NCBI GenBank assembly: GCA_032586195.1
Contig: JAWHQP010000002.1
Coordinates: 62,001-126,000, forward strand
DNA length: 64,000 nt
Direction: 5' to 3'
Origin: JAWHQP01 sp032586195
GTDB lineage: Bacteria > Pseudomonadota > Gammaproteobacteria > Enterobacterales > Pasteurellaceae
Part shown: positions 50,534 through 59,596 of the stretch, piece by piece
Position numbering within the stretch: position 1 is the first letter of the stretch
Layout of the letters: the number at the start of each line of letters is the position of its first letter
The notes under the pieces: model-generated
What the model was told of the DNA's origin: nothing
Seen by the model: the letters and a program-made list of their open reading frames with translations, nothing else
Databases searched by the model: none
Program-made: the position numbers and the translations under genes

Positions 50534-51796
50534 TTAGCTGAAAATAACGTTTAACACATAGTAAATGATAATGGAGAAAAATGCACCTGCCGGCAGGGTG
50601 ACAATCCATGAAGCAACGATATTACGGATAACCGTTAAGTTTAATGCCGCAATACCGCGGGCGAAACCGATACCCAGTACCGCGCCGACCAATGTCTGTG
50701 TAGTGGAAATTGGTAAGCCCGTACCCGAAGCGATTACAACTGTTGCCGCGGTGGCAAACTGGGCGGCAAATCCGCGGCTGGGCGTTAAATCGGTAATCCC
50801 CGTGCCTATGGTCGCCATAACCTTGTATCCCATCACCACTAAGCCGACGACAATCCCTAACGAACCAAGCGGCAGAATCCACCACGCCAACGGCGAACTT
50901 GCCATAATGTTGCCTCCGTTACCGATGATGGAAACGACCGCCGCCAGCGGGCCGATCGCATTGGCGACGTCGTTGGAGCCGTGGGCAAACGCCATGGCAC
51001 AGGCGGTCATTAACATTAAAATACTGAAAATCCGTTCTACGCTGCCGAATGTACCTTTACGCGAGCTGCGGATAAATTTTTCACTGCGGAAGTAGAAATA
51101 GCACAGAATGACGGAAAGCACGCTTAGCGTTAGCGACAGTACGATGGTCTGCGTGTTGCTTAAATGCAGACCGACATGTTTTAAACCTTTAGTGAGTGTG
51201 ACAACGCAGAGAATAAAGACGGTGACGCCCATATAGTACGGACCGTATTTCTGCGCATTGCGCAGGGGTCTTTCCGTATCGAAGATCAGTTTCTGAATGC
51301 TGATAAAAATCGCATAAGCGACGATTCCGGCCAATACCGGGGTTATGAACCAGCTGCCGATAATATTGCGAATCTGTCCCCATTCGACGGTATGCGGGCC
51401 GACGGTGACGCAGGCAAAACCGATAATCGCGCCGATAATGGAATGAGTGGTGGAAACCGGCCAGCCCCAGCGCGAGGCGATTAGCAGCCATAATCCTGAA
51501 GCGAAAAGCGCGGCCATCATACCTAACACAAAGGTTTGCGGCTCGCTGATGAATTCCATCGGATTGACGATACCGCTTTTGATGGTTTCGGTTACTTCGC
51601 CTCCTGCTAAATAAGCCCCGGCGGATTCAAAAATCATCGCGATTATAATGGCTTGTTTAGCGGTAATTGTGCCTGATCCTACAGACGTGCCCATAGCGTT
51701 TGATACGTCGTTCGCCCCTACGCCGAATGCCATGAAAAAAGCAAAAACGGCAGTAATAATAATGAGAATATTGCCGTATTGTTGTAATATTTCCAT
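50534..51796 (-). CDS. Inorganic phosphate transporter, PHO4/Pit family
   Basis: Low-affinity phosphate carrier, 420 aa with about ten or more helices. The two PHO4 signatures are seen: GANDVSNAMGTSVGSG near residue 27 and GSNDVANAIGPLAAV in the second half. Preceded by a DUF47 gene in the same operon, the standard pairing for Pit carriers. It may move metal-phosphate complexes, as other Pit proteins do. Confidence 0.93.
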   Translation of the reverse strand: MEILQQYGNILIIITAVFAFFMAFGVGANDVSNAMGTSVGSGTITAKQAIIIAMIFESAGAYLAGGEVTETIKSGIVNPMEFISEPQTFVLGMMAALFASGLWLLIASRWGWPVSTTHSIIGAIIGFACVTVGPHTVEWGQIRNIIGSWFITPVLAGIVAYAIFISIQKLIFDTERPLRNAQKYGPYYMGVTVFILCVVTLTKGLKHVGLHLSNTQTIVLSLTLSVLSVILCYFYFRSEKFIRSSRKGTFGSVERIFSILMLMTACAMAFAHGSNDVANAIGPLAAVVSIIGNGGNIMASSPLAWWILPLGSLGIVVGLVVMGYKVMATIGTGITDLTPSRGFAAQFATAATVVIASGTGLPISTTQTLVGAVLGIGFARGIAALNLTVIRNIVASWIVTLPAGAFFSIIIYYVLNVIFS

Positions 51797-51822
51797 CGTT
51801 TTTCCTTAGATAATACGCCTAA

Positions 51823-52503
51823 TTATGAACGGGCAAGCATTAATTCAATACGAGATCCCACACGCTGGGCTTGATCGGCAAGCACGCCGATCCATTCGAA
51901 AGTTTTATACAATGACATAATGTCAATCGGGTTAAAACGATTTTCAATCTGACGCAACATAAAACGCAGTTTAATTTGCATTTGATCCGTGTCGTCTTCG
52001 ATGTTATCAAGTTCGGTAATCATTTGATTGACCAGATTCAATTCACGTCCGCGGAATCCCGTTTCCAATAATTGATCCATTTCTTCAATAACACGATGGG
52101 CCTGTACCGTCGCGTCAAGGCTGCGGCAGACGAATTTCATAAAATCCTCTTGTAATTCGGTCGGTACACCGAATTGACGACCGATAATACGGCCGGCGAT
52201 ATCTTTGGCGTAGTTGGCCAGTTTATCCTGCTGGGTCACTAGTTCCAATAAATCGGTGCGATCGATCGGCAGGAAAAGCCCTCTAGGCAATTTAAGACGA
52301 ATTTCACGTTTGAGAGCATCCGCTTCGCGTTCGGCTTCGGCGATTTGCAAGCGAATTTGTTCGGCTTTGCCCCAATCGCTAACAAAAATTGCTTCAACAA
52401 ACGGCACCAATAAGCTGCATGCTTCCGTCACTTTGTCGGAATGACGCTGCAACGGCTTGAGCGGAGAGTGCGCAAATAAGCCTAAGATATTGTTTATTGC
52501 CAT
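51823..52503 (-). CDS. DUF47/PhoU-like accessory protein of phosphate transporter
   Basis: All-helical cytoplasmic protein of 226 aa in the TIGR00153/DUF47 family (ALKREIRLKLPRGLFLPIDRTDLLELVTQQDKLAN). It is 26 bp upstream of the pit gene and likely modulates it. Divergent from the CYTH gene. Confidence 0.92.
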   Translation of the reverse strand: MAINNILGLFAHSPLKPLQRHSDKVTEACSLLVPFVEAIFVSDWGKAEQIRLQIAEAEREADALKREIRLKLPRGLFLPIDRTDLLELVTQQDKLANYAKDIAGRIIGRQFGVPTELQEDFMKFVCRSLDATVQAHRVIEEMDQLLETGFRGRELNLVNQMITELDNIEDDTDQMQIKLRFMLRQIENRFNPIDIMSLYKTFEWIGVLADQAQRVGSRIELMLARS

Positions 52504-52669
52504 AAATATGACTCCGGAAATGAGTTTGTTAATTAAAATTTTGCGTGCATATTACCCTATGTTCTATAAAAATTCACGGGATAAATGGAAAAAGATTTAT
52601 AATAACGCGGTAAATGGTGTCAGTTTGTGCATAGTCTATATTTAATAGGTTGATTAAAAAGGAATTATT

Positions 52670-53728
52670 ATGGCAGATGAAATTGAATTAAAATTGGCGG
52701 TCAGCCACCGGTACGCCGATCTTTTTGCTCAGGAAATTACCAAATTCCGTATTTTAGACCAACAAACCCGCTTTTTAGCCAATACTTATTTTGATACGGC
52801 GGATAGATATTTTGCCCGGCATAAAATGGGGTTGCGGGTGCGCCGGGAGCGGCAGCTGTTTACTCTAACGCTTAAAACCGACGGCAATGTGGTGGGCGGT
52901 TTGCATATCCGTCCCGAATACAATGTAACACTGGATTCCGCCAGACCGGATTTGACCAAGCTGACGCGGTTTGACGGTTTACGGCTGCCGTTAGACTTAC
53001 ATTTACAGCCGGTTTTCAGCACGGATTTCGAGCGTACCTTCTGGCTGGTGGAATGCGGCTGCAATTCCGAGGTGGAAATCGCACTTGATCGCGGTGTGAT
53101 CAAAGCCGGTGATAAAAGCGAAGAAATCTGTGAGGTGGAATTCGAGCTGAAACGCGGTGAGCTGCATGAATTATTAACCCTTGTGGCTGAATTAAGTCTC
53201 ACGGACGGCGTGCGGTTAAGCTCCGCCAGCAAGGCCGAACGGGGTTATCGACTTGCTGACGCCGCGCCGACAAAAACGACGGATTGGCTGGCGAAATGGC
53301 GTGAAATTCTGGCATTGGAAAATCAGGGTGCAAAAAGTCGGCAAATCAGCACCGCACTTTTCAGATATGAACAGCAGCTGATTGAAGAAACCGTTGCCTT
53401 GGGCGCGGATTACTTTGCTCGGGATTTTCTGCGCACGGTAGAATGTATCGGAGCGTTTTTTAATCTGTACCATTATTATAACGAAAATCCCAAACTGCTT
53501 GCTGACACCTTGGCCGAAAAGCAACAGAACAGCGATCAGACCGCCGACGAACAAACGATCACCGAATTGGCTGAAAGCAATCAGCGTTTGCTGGAAATCA
53601 TGAAAGAAATCATCCGCTTTCATACGGAAAGCAAAGATAATCATCAGTCCATGCGGAAGCTGCTGGAAACCTTACACTTAAGGCAATATGCGAATCGAAT
53701 GATTGATTTTATTCGGTTGACGCTATAG
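52670..53728 (+). CDS. CYTH-domain inorganic triphosphatase (YgiF-like)
   Basis: CYTH enzyme starting MADEIELKLAV, which contains the E-x-E-x-K metal-triphosphate motif. Further basic and acidic residues of the tunnel (LRVRRER, FTLTLKTDG, EVEFELKRGE) follow in order to about residue 200. The rest is a helical CHAD-like tail. Length 352 aa, shorter than E. coli YgiF (433, from memory), so the CHAD part is reduced. A USS at 53351-53360 encodes STALF. Confidence 0.88.
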   Translation: MADEIELKLAVSHRYADLFAQEITKFRILDQQTRFLANTYFDTADRYFARHKMGLRVRRERQLFTLTLKTDGNVVGGLHIRPEYNVTLDSARPDLTKLTRFDGLRLPLDLHLQPVFSTDFERTFWLVECGCNSEVEIALDRGVIKAGDKSEEICEVEFELKRGELHELLTLVAELSLTDGVRLSSASKAERGYRLADAAPTKTTDWLAKWREILALENQGAKSRQISTALFRYEQQLIEETVALGADYFARDFLRTVECIGAFFNLYHYYNENPKLLADTLAEKQQNSDQTADEQTITELAESNQRLLEIMKEIIRFHTESKDNHQSMRKLLETLHLRQYANRMIDFIRLTL

Positions 53729-53746
53729 GAAGAATTATAAAAACAA

Positions 53747-53780
53747 TTAAGGTGGGTGTGTGTCAGTGCCCCCACCTTAA
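53747..53780 (-). terminator. Terminator of the TonB receptor gene
   Basis: TTAAGGTGGG (53747-53756) pairs with CCCACCTTAA (53771-53780). On the minus strand the stem is followed by TTGTTTTTAT. It also ends the convergent CYTH gene region. Confidence 0.75.
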
Positions 53781-53789
53781 GTTAAACGG

Positions 53790-55793
53790 TTAGAAGGTAT
53801 ATTTCAGATTGGTAAAATAAATACGCCCTTCTTCAGGGTAGCCTTCGGTGTAGTAATAATTTTTATCAAAAATATTGGAGACACCGACATCAACACTGAA
53901 GTTTTGGTTGAACGCGTAGCCGATTTTAGCATCGGTTACGCCGAAGCCGGACAATTTAACATAGCCGTTGCCGTCGCTGGCGAAACGTCCGCTTTCTATG
54001 CTTTGGCTGACATAAAGTGACCATGACGGCATAAATTTCCAGTCCGCGTAAGCAAAGAATTTATGTTTCGGTACATCTTGAATGACAACGCTGTCGTCAT
54101 CTTTATTCTTGGCCCGGATATAGCTGTAATTTGCTCCTAAGGTGAGATTGTCACCGGCAAAATAAGCCAAACCTAATTCCACGCCTGTAAAGGTTTCCGT
54201 GCCGACATTTTTATTCATCACCTCTTTTACGTTTTTACCGTTAATGTTGGTTATATTGCCGGTATAAACTTCTTCAATCGCATCTTTTACTCTGGAATAG
54301 AATAATGCGCCTTCCAGTTTGAAACGATCGGCAAAGGTGCGGTAATAGCTGAGTTCGTAGTGATCGGCGACTTCCGGCTTGAGGAACGGATTCGGCACAC
54401 GATTACGTCTCAGGGTGCGGGAGTAACGCTCTTTCATGGTCGCAAAACGGGTTTTGTGAGCGTAACTTGCGCTGAATCCGTCGTTGTCGCTAAAGCTGTG
54501 ATTGAATTTGATCTGATAGTTAAAAGCATTTTTATCAGCGGTATCAAACTGATACAGACCTTTTTTCTTTGAGCTGAGCGAAAGCTGCTGGTAATTTTCC
54601 GCCTGCCGGGCTTCGCGGCGGTCAAAACTGGCACCGGTGACAATATTGGTTTTATCACTGAAACGATAGGTATATTCCGCACCTAAACTATAAGTGCGAT
54701 CTTCGTCACGGGCGACGGGATCGTCATCGTCATGTTCTTTATGCACATCGGCTTTGTACAGCGCGCTTAATTTCAATAAATTGCTTGCATTGATATTGGC
54801 TCCGAATTCTAATCCGCCGCCGAAGGAATAGTCGCGATAGAAGCTTGAACTGCCCGTGGTGAAGGTATCGTTATCGTAAAGAGTAAGATCATTTTTGAAA
54901 CGATCGTAGAACAGCTTACCGTTTAAATAATATTTGCCGTCGGCAAACTCGGTGTGTGACAGAAAATAAGCGCTGTCTTTGTTCCATGCCGGCCAACGCC
55001 AGTATCTTGTGGCGATTGCACTGCTGTAGCCGGCATAGATCGGCTGCTGTTTTTTGCCCCGTTGAGTTGTGAAGGTAAACGTGTATTCATCGGTACTGTT
55101 TGGCGTATAAGCGACTTTTAGGCTGAGTTTTTTATCCCGATTGACGGAGTTTTCCGCCCGTCCGCCGTCTTCATTGCCGTTGGAGTGATAATTTTTGGAA
55201 AGCTGTAAACCTTGCTTTTCTAAAAAACTACCGCTGATTTGAGCGTAAAAGAGTTCCTGTTTGGTGCCTAAATTGAAATAAGCCTGATTACCTGCGGTGT
55301 GGCCGCTGCGTCCTGTCTGGAAGCCGTAGCCCAGCGTGCCTTCAAACTCCTTAGTCGGCTTTTGTGAAACCAGGTTTATCGCACCGCCCAGAGTATTCGG
55401 GCCATATAATACCGAACTTGCCCCCTTGGAAATATTGATTTGCGACAAATCAAAAGTGGTAAAACGGCCCAGATCCATATTGCCGTCATAAGGCACATAA
55501 ACAGGGATGCCGTCGATAAAGACAGGCACCCGATTAGCACCGAAACCTCGTACTAAAATGTTTTGTTCATTGCGAGCACCTTTGCGTTCAAAGGATACGC
55601 CGGGCACCATTTTGACTACCCGAGCGACATTGGTTACTTGATTTTGCCGTAGTTGTTCCTGTTCAACCACGGCAACGCTGGTGTCCGTGCTGCCGTTGGC
55701 AACAACTTCAATTTTCCCCAGCTGGAAGGTTTCTTCCGCGTAAAGTTGAGTGCAGGCCATCGCGATGGCGGTGCATAAGAGTGTTTTTTTCAT
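53790..55793 (-). CDS. TonB-dependent outer-membrane receptor of the Mo/W locus
   Basis: 667 aa. Signal peptide to about residue 19 (TQLYA), TonB-box-like IEVVA, plug domain (LVRGFGANRVPVFIDGIPVY, KGASSVLYGPNTLGGAINL), then a 22-strand barrel ending in YFTNLKYTF with terminal Phe. It is the last gene of a unit with two oxyanion ABC importers and modD, so I infer uptake of a molybdate/tungstate complex, perhaps siderophore-like; a ferric siderophore is the alternative. A palindrome like the one before molA lies upstream. Confidence 0.9.
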   Translation of the reverse strand: MKKTLLCTAIAMACTQLYAEETFQLGKIEVVANGSTDTSVAVVEQEQLRQNQVTNVARVVKMVPGVSFERKGARNEQNILVRGFGANRVPVFIDGIPVYVPYDGNMDLGRFTTFDLSQINISKGASSVLYGPNTLGGAINLVSQKPTKEFEGTLGYGFQTGRSGHTAGNQAYFNLGTKQELFYAQISGSFLEKQGLQLSKNYHSNGNEDGGRAENSVNRDKKLSLKVAYTPNSTDEYTFTFTTQRGKKQQPIYAGYSSAIATRYWRWPAWNKDSAYFLSHTEFADGKYYLNGKLFYDRFKNDLTLYDNDTFTTGSSSFYRDYSFGGGLEFGANINASNLLKLSALYKADVHKEHDDDDPVARDEDRTYSLGAEYTYRFSDKTNIVTGASFDRREARQAENYQQLSLSSKKKGLYQFDTADKNAFNYQIKFNHSFSDNDGFSASYAHKTRFATMKERYSRTLRRNRVPNPFLKPEVADHYELSYYRTFADRFKLEGALFYSRVKDAIEEVYTGNITNINGKNVKEVMNKNVGTETFTGVELGLAYFAGDNLTLGANYSYIRAKNKDDDSVVIQDVPKHKFFAYADWKFMPSWSLYVSQSIESGRFASDGNGYVKLSGFGVTDAKIGYAFNQNFSVDVGVSNIFDKNYYYTEGYPEEGRIYFTNLKYTF

Positions 55794-55831
55794 TTACTTC
55801 TCCTTGTATTGTTGGGATGGTTGTGTGTTTA

Positions 55832-55851
55832 TTTATATAACGAGATATAAA
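55832..55851. promoter_or_regulatory. AT-rich palindrome upstream of the TonB receptor
   Basis: TTTATAT (55832-55838) faces ATATAAA (55845-55851) around AACGAG. It includes TATATAACGA, which resembles a ModE half-site of E. coli. The arms equal those of the palindrome before molA (61649-61668), suggesting one regulator for both. Confidence 0.5.
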
Positions 55852-55868
55852 AAAATATATCAATTAGC

Positions 55869-56714
55869 CTAAAGTTTCTCAATAACCACTTTGATATCTT
55901 CAGGCTCGGCATAATAAGGCGCCGAGCTGATAAACAGGCTAATACCTAATTGAGCATAGTCGGCAATATTATGTTTATTTATTCCCCCTGCTATGGAAAT
56001 GACGGTATCCGGGCTGCGATGCTGTTTGAGCTCTAACGCCACTTTCACCTGCAATGGAGTAAATTTATCCAGCTGGATAATATCGGGCTTGGCCGACAGC
56101 ATCTGCTCGAATTGGGTCAGATTATCCGCTTCTAACGTGATTTTATGTTCGGGAGCCGTCAATTTTAATTGCTGAACCATTGCCGCGTAATTTTCCGGTT
56201 CTTCCAACAGATTACGGTGATTGGTAAAGACCAGTATCGATTCGCTCAATCCCTGGCGATGAATATGTCCGCCGCCCGCCAAAATAGCGGCGGTTGCCAG
56301 TTTACGCGTTCCGGGAATCGATTTCCGCGTGCAGGCCACGATCGCATGCGGGTTAACGGCTTTTGCCCGTTGCACCATTTCCGCCGTGTACTGAGCCACG
56401 CCACAGCTCCATTCCAATACCAGTTGAACCGCCTTCCAGGCCTGTTGCAACCGGGCGGCCGGGCCTTCCGCGCTGAACAGCAATGTTCCCGCCGTGACTT
56501 GTTGTCCGTCCTTAACCTCAAAGTGCGGTGCTATGTTGAGCAGTTTTAACAGTTGAGCGGCTACCTCGATACCGGCCGCTATCCCCGCGTTTTTACGCTT
56601 AAAGCTGATTCTGGCAGGAATGTCTTCCAGCGCTAATGCTCTGGTGGTTAAATCCCCGCGATAAATATCTTCCAATAATAATTCATCGAGTTCTTGCCGT
56701 GAAAAATAAAGCAT
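55869..56714 (-). CDS. modD: ModD protein (quinolinate phosphoribosyltransferase-like)
   Basis: 281 aa with the fold of nicotinate-nucleotide pyrophosphorylase. TRKSIPGTRKLATAAILAGGGHIHRQGLSES is characteristic of ModD rather than NadC. Found next to molybdate transporter genes in many bacteria; its reaction is unknown. A USS lies at 56520-56529. It is spaced 14 bp from the ModC-like gene. Confidence 0.9.
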   Translation of the reverse strand: MLYFSRQELDELLLEDIYRGDLTTRALALEDIPARISFKRKNAGIAAGIEVAAQLLKLLNIAPHFEVKDGQQVTAGTLLFSAEGPAARLQQAWKAVQLVLEWSCGVAQYTAEMVQRAKAVNPHAIVACTRKSIPGTRKLATAAILAGGGHIHRQGLSESILVFTNHRNLLEEPENYAAMVQQLKLTAPEHKITLEADNLTQFEQMLSAKPDIIQLDKFTPLQVKVALELKQHRSPDTVISIAGGINKHNIADYAQLGISLFISSAPYYAEPEDIKVVIEKL

Positions 56715-56728
56715 AGTGTTTCCTTCAA

Positions 56729-57322
56729 TTAAATAATAATGCCGTGATGTAACTGAATTTTTCTATTTGCCAGAAAATCAGCTTCTTGCGGTTCATGCGT
56801 AACGATTAACGCCATTACATTCATTTGCCGTTGAATTTCCTTAAGTTCGTTCCAGATATGTTTTCTCGTATCCCAATCCAGTGAAGAAAAGGGTTCATCC
56901 AGTAAAAGTAAATCGGGTTTGCCGATTAATGTTCTCACTAATGCGGCCCGTTGCTGTTCGCCGCCGGAAAGCTCATTGGGGTAACGGTCAATTAAATGAG
57001 CGATTCTGAATTTTTCCAGCAGGCATAATTGAATCTCTCTGTTTTTTTCGATTAATGCCAAATTGTTACCGATAGTTTTATGAGGAAATAAATAGAGCCG
57101 TTGATTTAAATAACGGAAATTTCGCCGCCAGACCGGAATACGATTAATATTTTTGCCGTTGAATAAAATATCGCCCTCATAGTGAATATAGCCCGCGATA
57201 GCGTTGAGCAACGTGGTTTTTCCGCTGCCCGATTCGCCGATTACGGCAACGGATTCGCTACACTCAAGGTGTAAGTTAATATTGTTTAGGATACCTGAAG
57301 TTAAGCGGCGAAGTGTCAACAT
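56729..57322 (-). CDS. ModC-like ABC ATPase without MOP domain
   Basis: Short ATPase of 197 aa for the ModAB-like importer. Walker A GESGSGKTT, Q-loop LNQRLYLFPHKT, signature LSGGEQQR, Walker B LLLLDEP, and H-loop THEP are all present. It ends soon after the H-loop, so the molybdate-binding MOP domain of E. coli ModC is absent. That suggests no direct oxyanion feedback on this subunit. Confidence 0.87.
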   Translation of the reverse strand: MLTLRRLTSGILNNINLHLECSESVAVIGESGSGKTTLLNAIAGYIHYEGDILFNGKNINRIPVWRRNFRYLNQRLYLFPHKTIGNNLALIEKNREIQLCLLEKFRIAHLIDRYPNELSGGEQQRAALVRTLIGKPDLLLLDEPFSSLDWDTRKHIWNELKEIQRQMNVMALIVTHEPQEADFLANRKIQLHHGIII

Positions 57323-57331
57323 AAATCAATC

Positions 57332-58129
57332 CTAAATATCTTTATTGAATAAACGCAGCAATAACAATAAAACCGCTGAAATAATTAACAGCCATAATGC
57401 CGCACCGACGGCTAATTCAAAATCACCGCTGGAAATATTAAGGTAAACCGCCATGGGCAGTGTCTCGGTTTTAAATCGGGTGGCGCCTGCAAGCATTAAA
57501 GTCGCGCCGAATTCGCCGATTGCCCGCGACCAGGATAAAATAGCGCCGCCCATTAACGGTTTCCAGCACATGGGCAATTCAATTTTCAACAGCGTATGCA
57601 ACGGGGATAAGCCTAAACTGTACGCCGTGAAGCGATAGCCCGGATCGATGGAAGCAAACACCCCGCGGGTATTGCGCAACATGATTGAGCTGGCGATATA
57701 GGTTTGCGCGATAATAATACCTGCCGGGCTGAATATCCATTGGCTGACCAGTGGCACAATATCGGCGAACCAGCCGTTGGCATTAAAAAATAACAACAAA
57801 CTTAATCCCGTGACCAAAGGCGGCAATACCATGGGCAAATCCAATAAAGTATCGATCAGTTTCTGTCCCGGCAGATGTCGTTGCGACATAGTCCAAGCGG
57901 ACGGAATGGCAATCAATAAAGCGAATATTAACGATAATACGGAAGTGCCTATCGACATCCCTAGGGCAAAATATAATTCGGTATCGGTTAAAATCAATTT
58001 AATGAATTGCCAGTTTAATTGCCGGATTAATGCCGTAATCGCTCCTGTTATAGTGAGTAATAACATCAATAAGGGGAGCAATGCAGTCAGTAAGCTCAGG
58101 CTTTTAATCGAGCGGTAAGAAACCTTCAT
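57332..58129 (-). CDS. ModB-like oxyanion ABC permease
   Basis: 265 aa, about six helices, with the EAA-type loop GAILSWSRAIGEFGATLMLAG that contacts the ATPase, typical of molybdate/tungstate permeases. It overlaps the binding-protein gene by 26 bp, so translational coupling is likely; the start has only a weak ribosome site inside that gene. Confidence 0.9.
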   Translation of the reverse strand: MKVSYRSIKSLSLLTALLPLLMLLLTITGAITALIRQLNWQFIKLILTDTELYFALGMSIGTSVLSLIFALLIAIPSAWTMSQRHLPGQKLIDTLLDLPMVLPPLVTGLSLLLFFNANGWFADIVPLVSQWIFSPAGIIIAQTYIASSIMLRNTRGVFASIDPGYRFTAYSLGLSPLHTLLKIELPMCWKPLMGGAILSWSRAIGEFGATLMLAGATRFKTETLPMAVYLNISSGDFELAVGAALWLLIISAVLLLLLRLFNKDI

Positions 58130-58847
58130 CGGTGAAATATTTCACTCCCTGAGCGGATCTGAATAAATCTAACAGTTGTTTTGCTTCCGTCGGATGCTGC
58201 GAAGTTTTTAACAGGGCGATAGTCACTTTTTCTTCCGGTGTGCCGGCGGGGCTCGGTAAAATCACCAGTTTATCCCGTTGTTTCCAGGCACCGGCACGCC
58301 CGATCACGGCGGCATCCACATCGCCGTTCAACAGGTATAACATTAACTGTTTTACCGTTGCCGCACGGACAACGATTTTTGGGGTAAGAGCCTCGTCGTA
58401 GCCGGATAGCTGCAGCATTTTTTCCGCCCCTTTGCTCAGTGCCATAGCTTTGCTGTCGCCGATACCTAAACGTAAACTGCTGTCAGCCAGCGCTTGCCAT
58501 GAATTAATGCCGGCCGCTTTATCCTTGCGTACCGCCATCACCGGAATATGTTTTACTAATGGCGCGGATTCAACCACATTTCCGCTTTTTGCTAATTTTT
58601 CCACATAGTCGTCGGAACCCGGCAAATAGAGATCACCGGTTTTCACCGTGTTGTAGCGGGCCAATAATTGCCCTGAGCCCGCGTATTCAACGGTTACTTT
58701 ATTGCCCGTTTGTTGCTCGAATTGTTTAATGATTTTTTCCACCGGTTCTTTTAAGCCGGCCCCTGCGTATAAATATAAATCCGCGGCCTGGACGGAAAAA
58801 GTTAAAAGGCAGGCGCAAAGTGCGGTGCTAAATTTGAGAGTTTTCAT
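58104..58847 (-). CDS. ModA-like periplasmic oxyanion-binding protein
   Basis: About 247 aa. Signal peptide MKTLKFSTALCACLLTFSVQA, then the binding core LYLYAGAGLKEPVEKII...YAGSGQLLARYNTVKTGDLYLPG, the Ser-rich pattern of molybdate/tungstate-binding proteins. The start at 58847 overlaps the molC stop as ATGA and has GGAGG; the upstream ATG at 58862 is rejected. A USS (58817-58826) encodes STAL in the signal peptide. Mo and W cannot be told apart here. Confidence 0.88.
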   Translation of the reverse strand: MKTLKFSTALCACLLTFSVQAADLYLYAGAGLKEPVEKIIKQFEQQTGNKVTVEYAGSGQLLARYNTVKTGDLYLPGSDDYVEKLAKSGNVVESAPLVKHIPVMAVRKDKAAGINSWQALADSSLRLGIGDSKAMALSKGAEKMLQLSGYDEALTPKIVVRAATVKQLMLYLLNGDVDAAVIGRAGAWKQRDKLVILPSPAGTPEEKVTIALLKTSQHPTEAKQLLDLFRSAQGVKYFTDEGFLPLD

Positions 58848-59596
58848 AAGGTTATCCTCCAATTGGTTAAAATCCGTTTATCTAATTGATAAATCAGGGA
58901 TAAGTTGTCCAGTGTTAATACCTCTTGACTTGCTCCGTCGGCAATGATTTTGCCTTGATGCAGTAAAATCGAACGATCCGCCGTACGTAAGGCATGGCCG
59001 GGTTGATGAGTAGTAAACAGAATGCCCAGTCCTTGTTGCTTTAGCTGTTTAATTTGTTCCAATAATCTAATCTGATTACCGAAATCAAGGTTAGAAGTCG
59101 GTTCGTCCATAATCAGCAATTGTGGCTGTTGGGTCAGAGCCCGGGCGATCAGCACCAACTGCCGTTCGCCGCCGCTTAAGCGGCTGTAAGTCCGCCGGCT
59201 CAAATGTTCAATATTGAGCTGTTGCAAGGCCTGCCGGGCAATTTGCCGATCTTGCTGGGCAGGCGAAGCATACCAGTTCACATATGCCGTTCTGCCCATC
59301 AGCACCACTTCCTGTACGGAAAAATTAAAAATGCCGTGGTGGGCTTGCGGCACATAGCCGATAAATTTGGCTAACTGCGATTTCTGCCAATGCTGCTGCG
59401 GCCGTTGCTTGATCAGAATTTCTCCCGCCAGCGGTGGAAGCAGCCCCAGCAGCGTTTTTAATAATGTGGTTTTGCCGCAACCGTTCGCGCCCAACAAGCA
59501 AATAATTTCATTGGATTTTACGCCGAGCCGTAAATTTTCGGCAATAACCCTTTTACCGTATCCTATACTGAGATTACTCAGCTGAATCAGGTTCAT
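58844..59596 (-). CDS. molC: MolC-like ABC ATPase (FecE/BtuD type)
   Basis: 250 aa ATPase of the type II importer. Walker A GANGCGKTT, signature LSGGERQL, Walker B LLIMDEPTSNLDFG, H-loop TTHQPGHAL. It pairs with the FecCD-type permease next to it, overlapping its stop by 4 bp. It corresponds to H. influenzae MolC (HI1470) by family and order. Confidence 0.92.
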   Translation of the reverse strand: MNLIQLSNLSIGYGKRVIAENLRLGVKSNEIICLLGANGCGKTTLLKTLLGLLPPLAGEILIKQRPQQHWQKSQLAKFIGYVPQAHHGIFNFSVQEVVLMGRTAYVNWYASPAQQDRQIARQALQQLNIEHLSRRTYSRLSGGERQLVLIARALTQQPQLLIMDEPTSNLDFGNQIRLLEQIKQLKQQGLGILFTTHQPGHALRTADRSILLHQGKIIADGASQEVLTLDNLSLIYQLDKRILTNWRITL

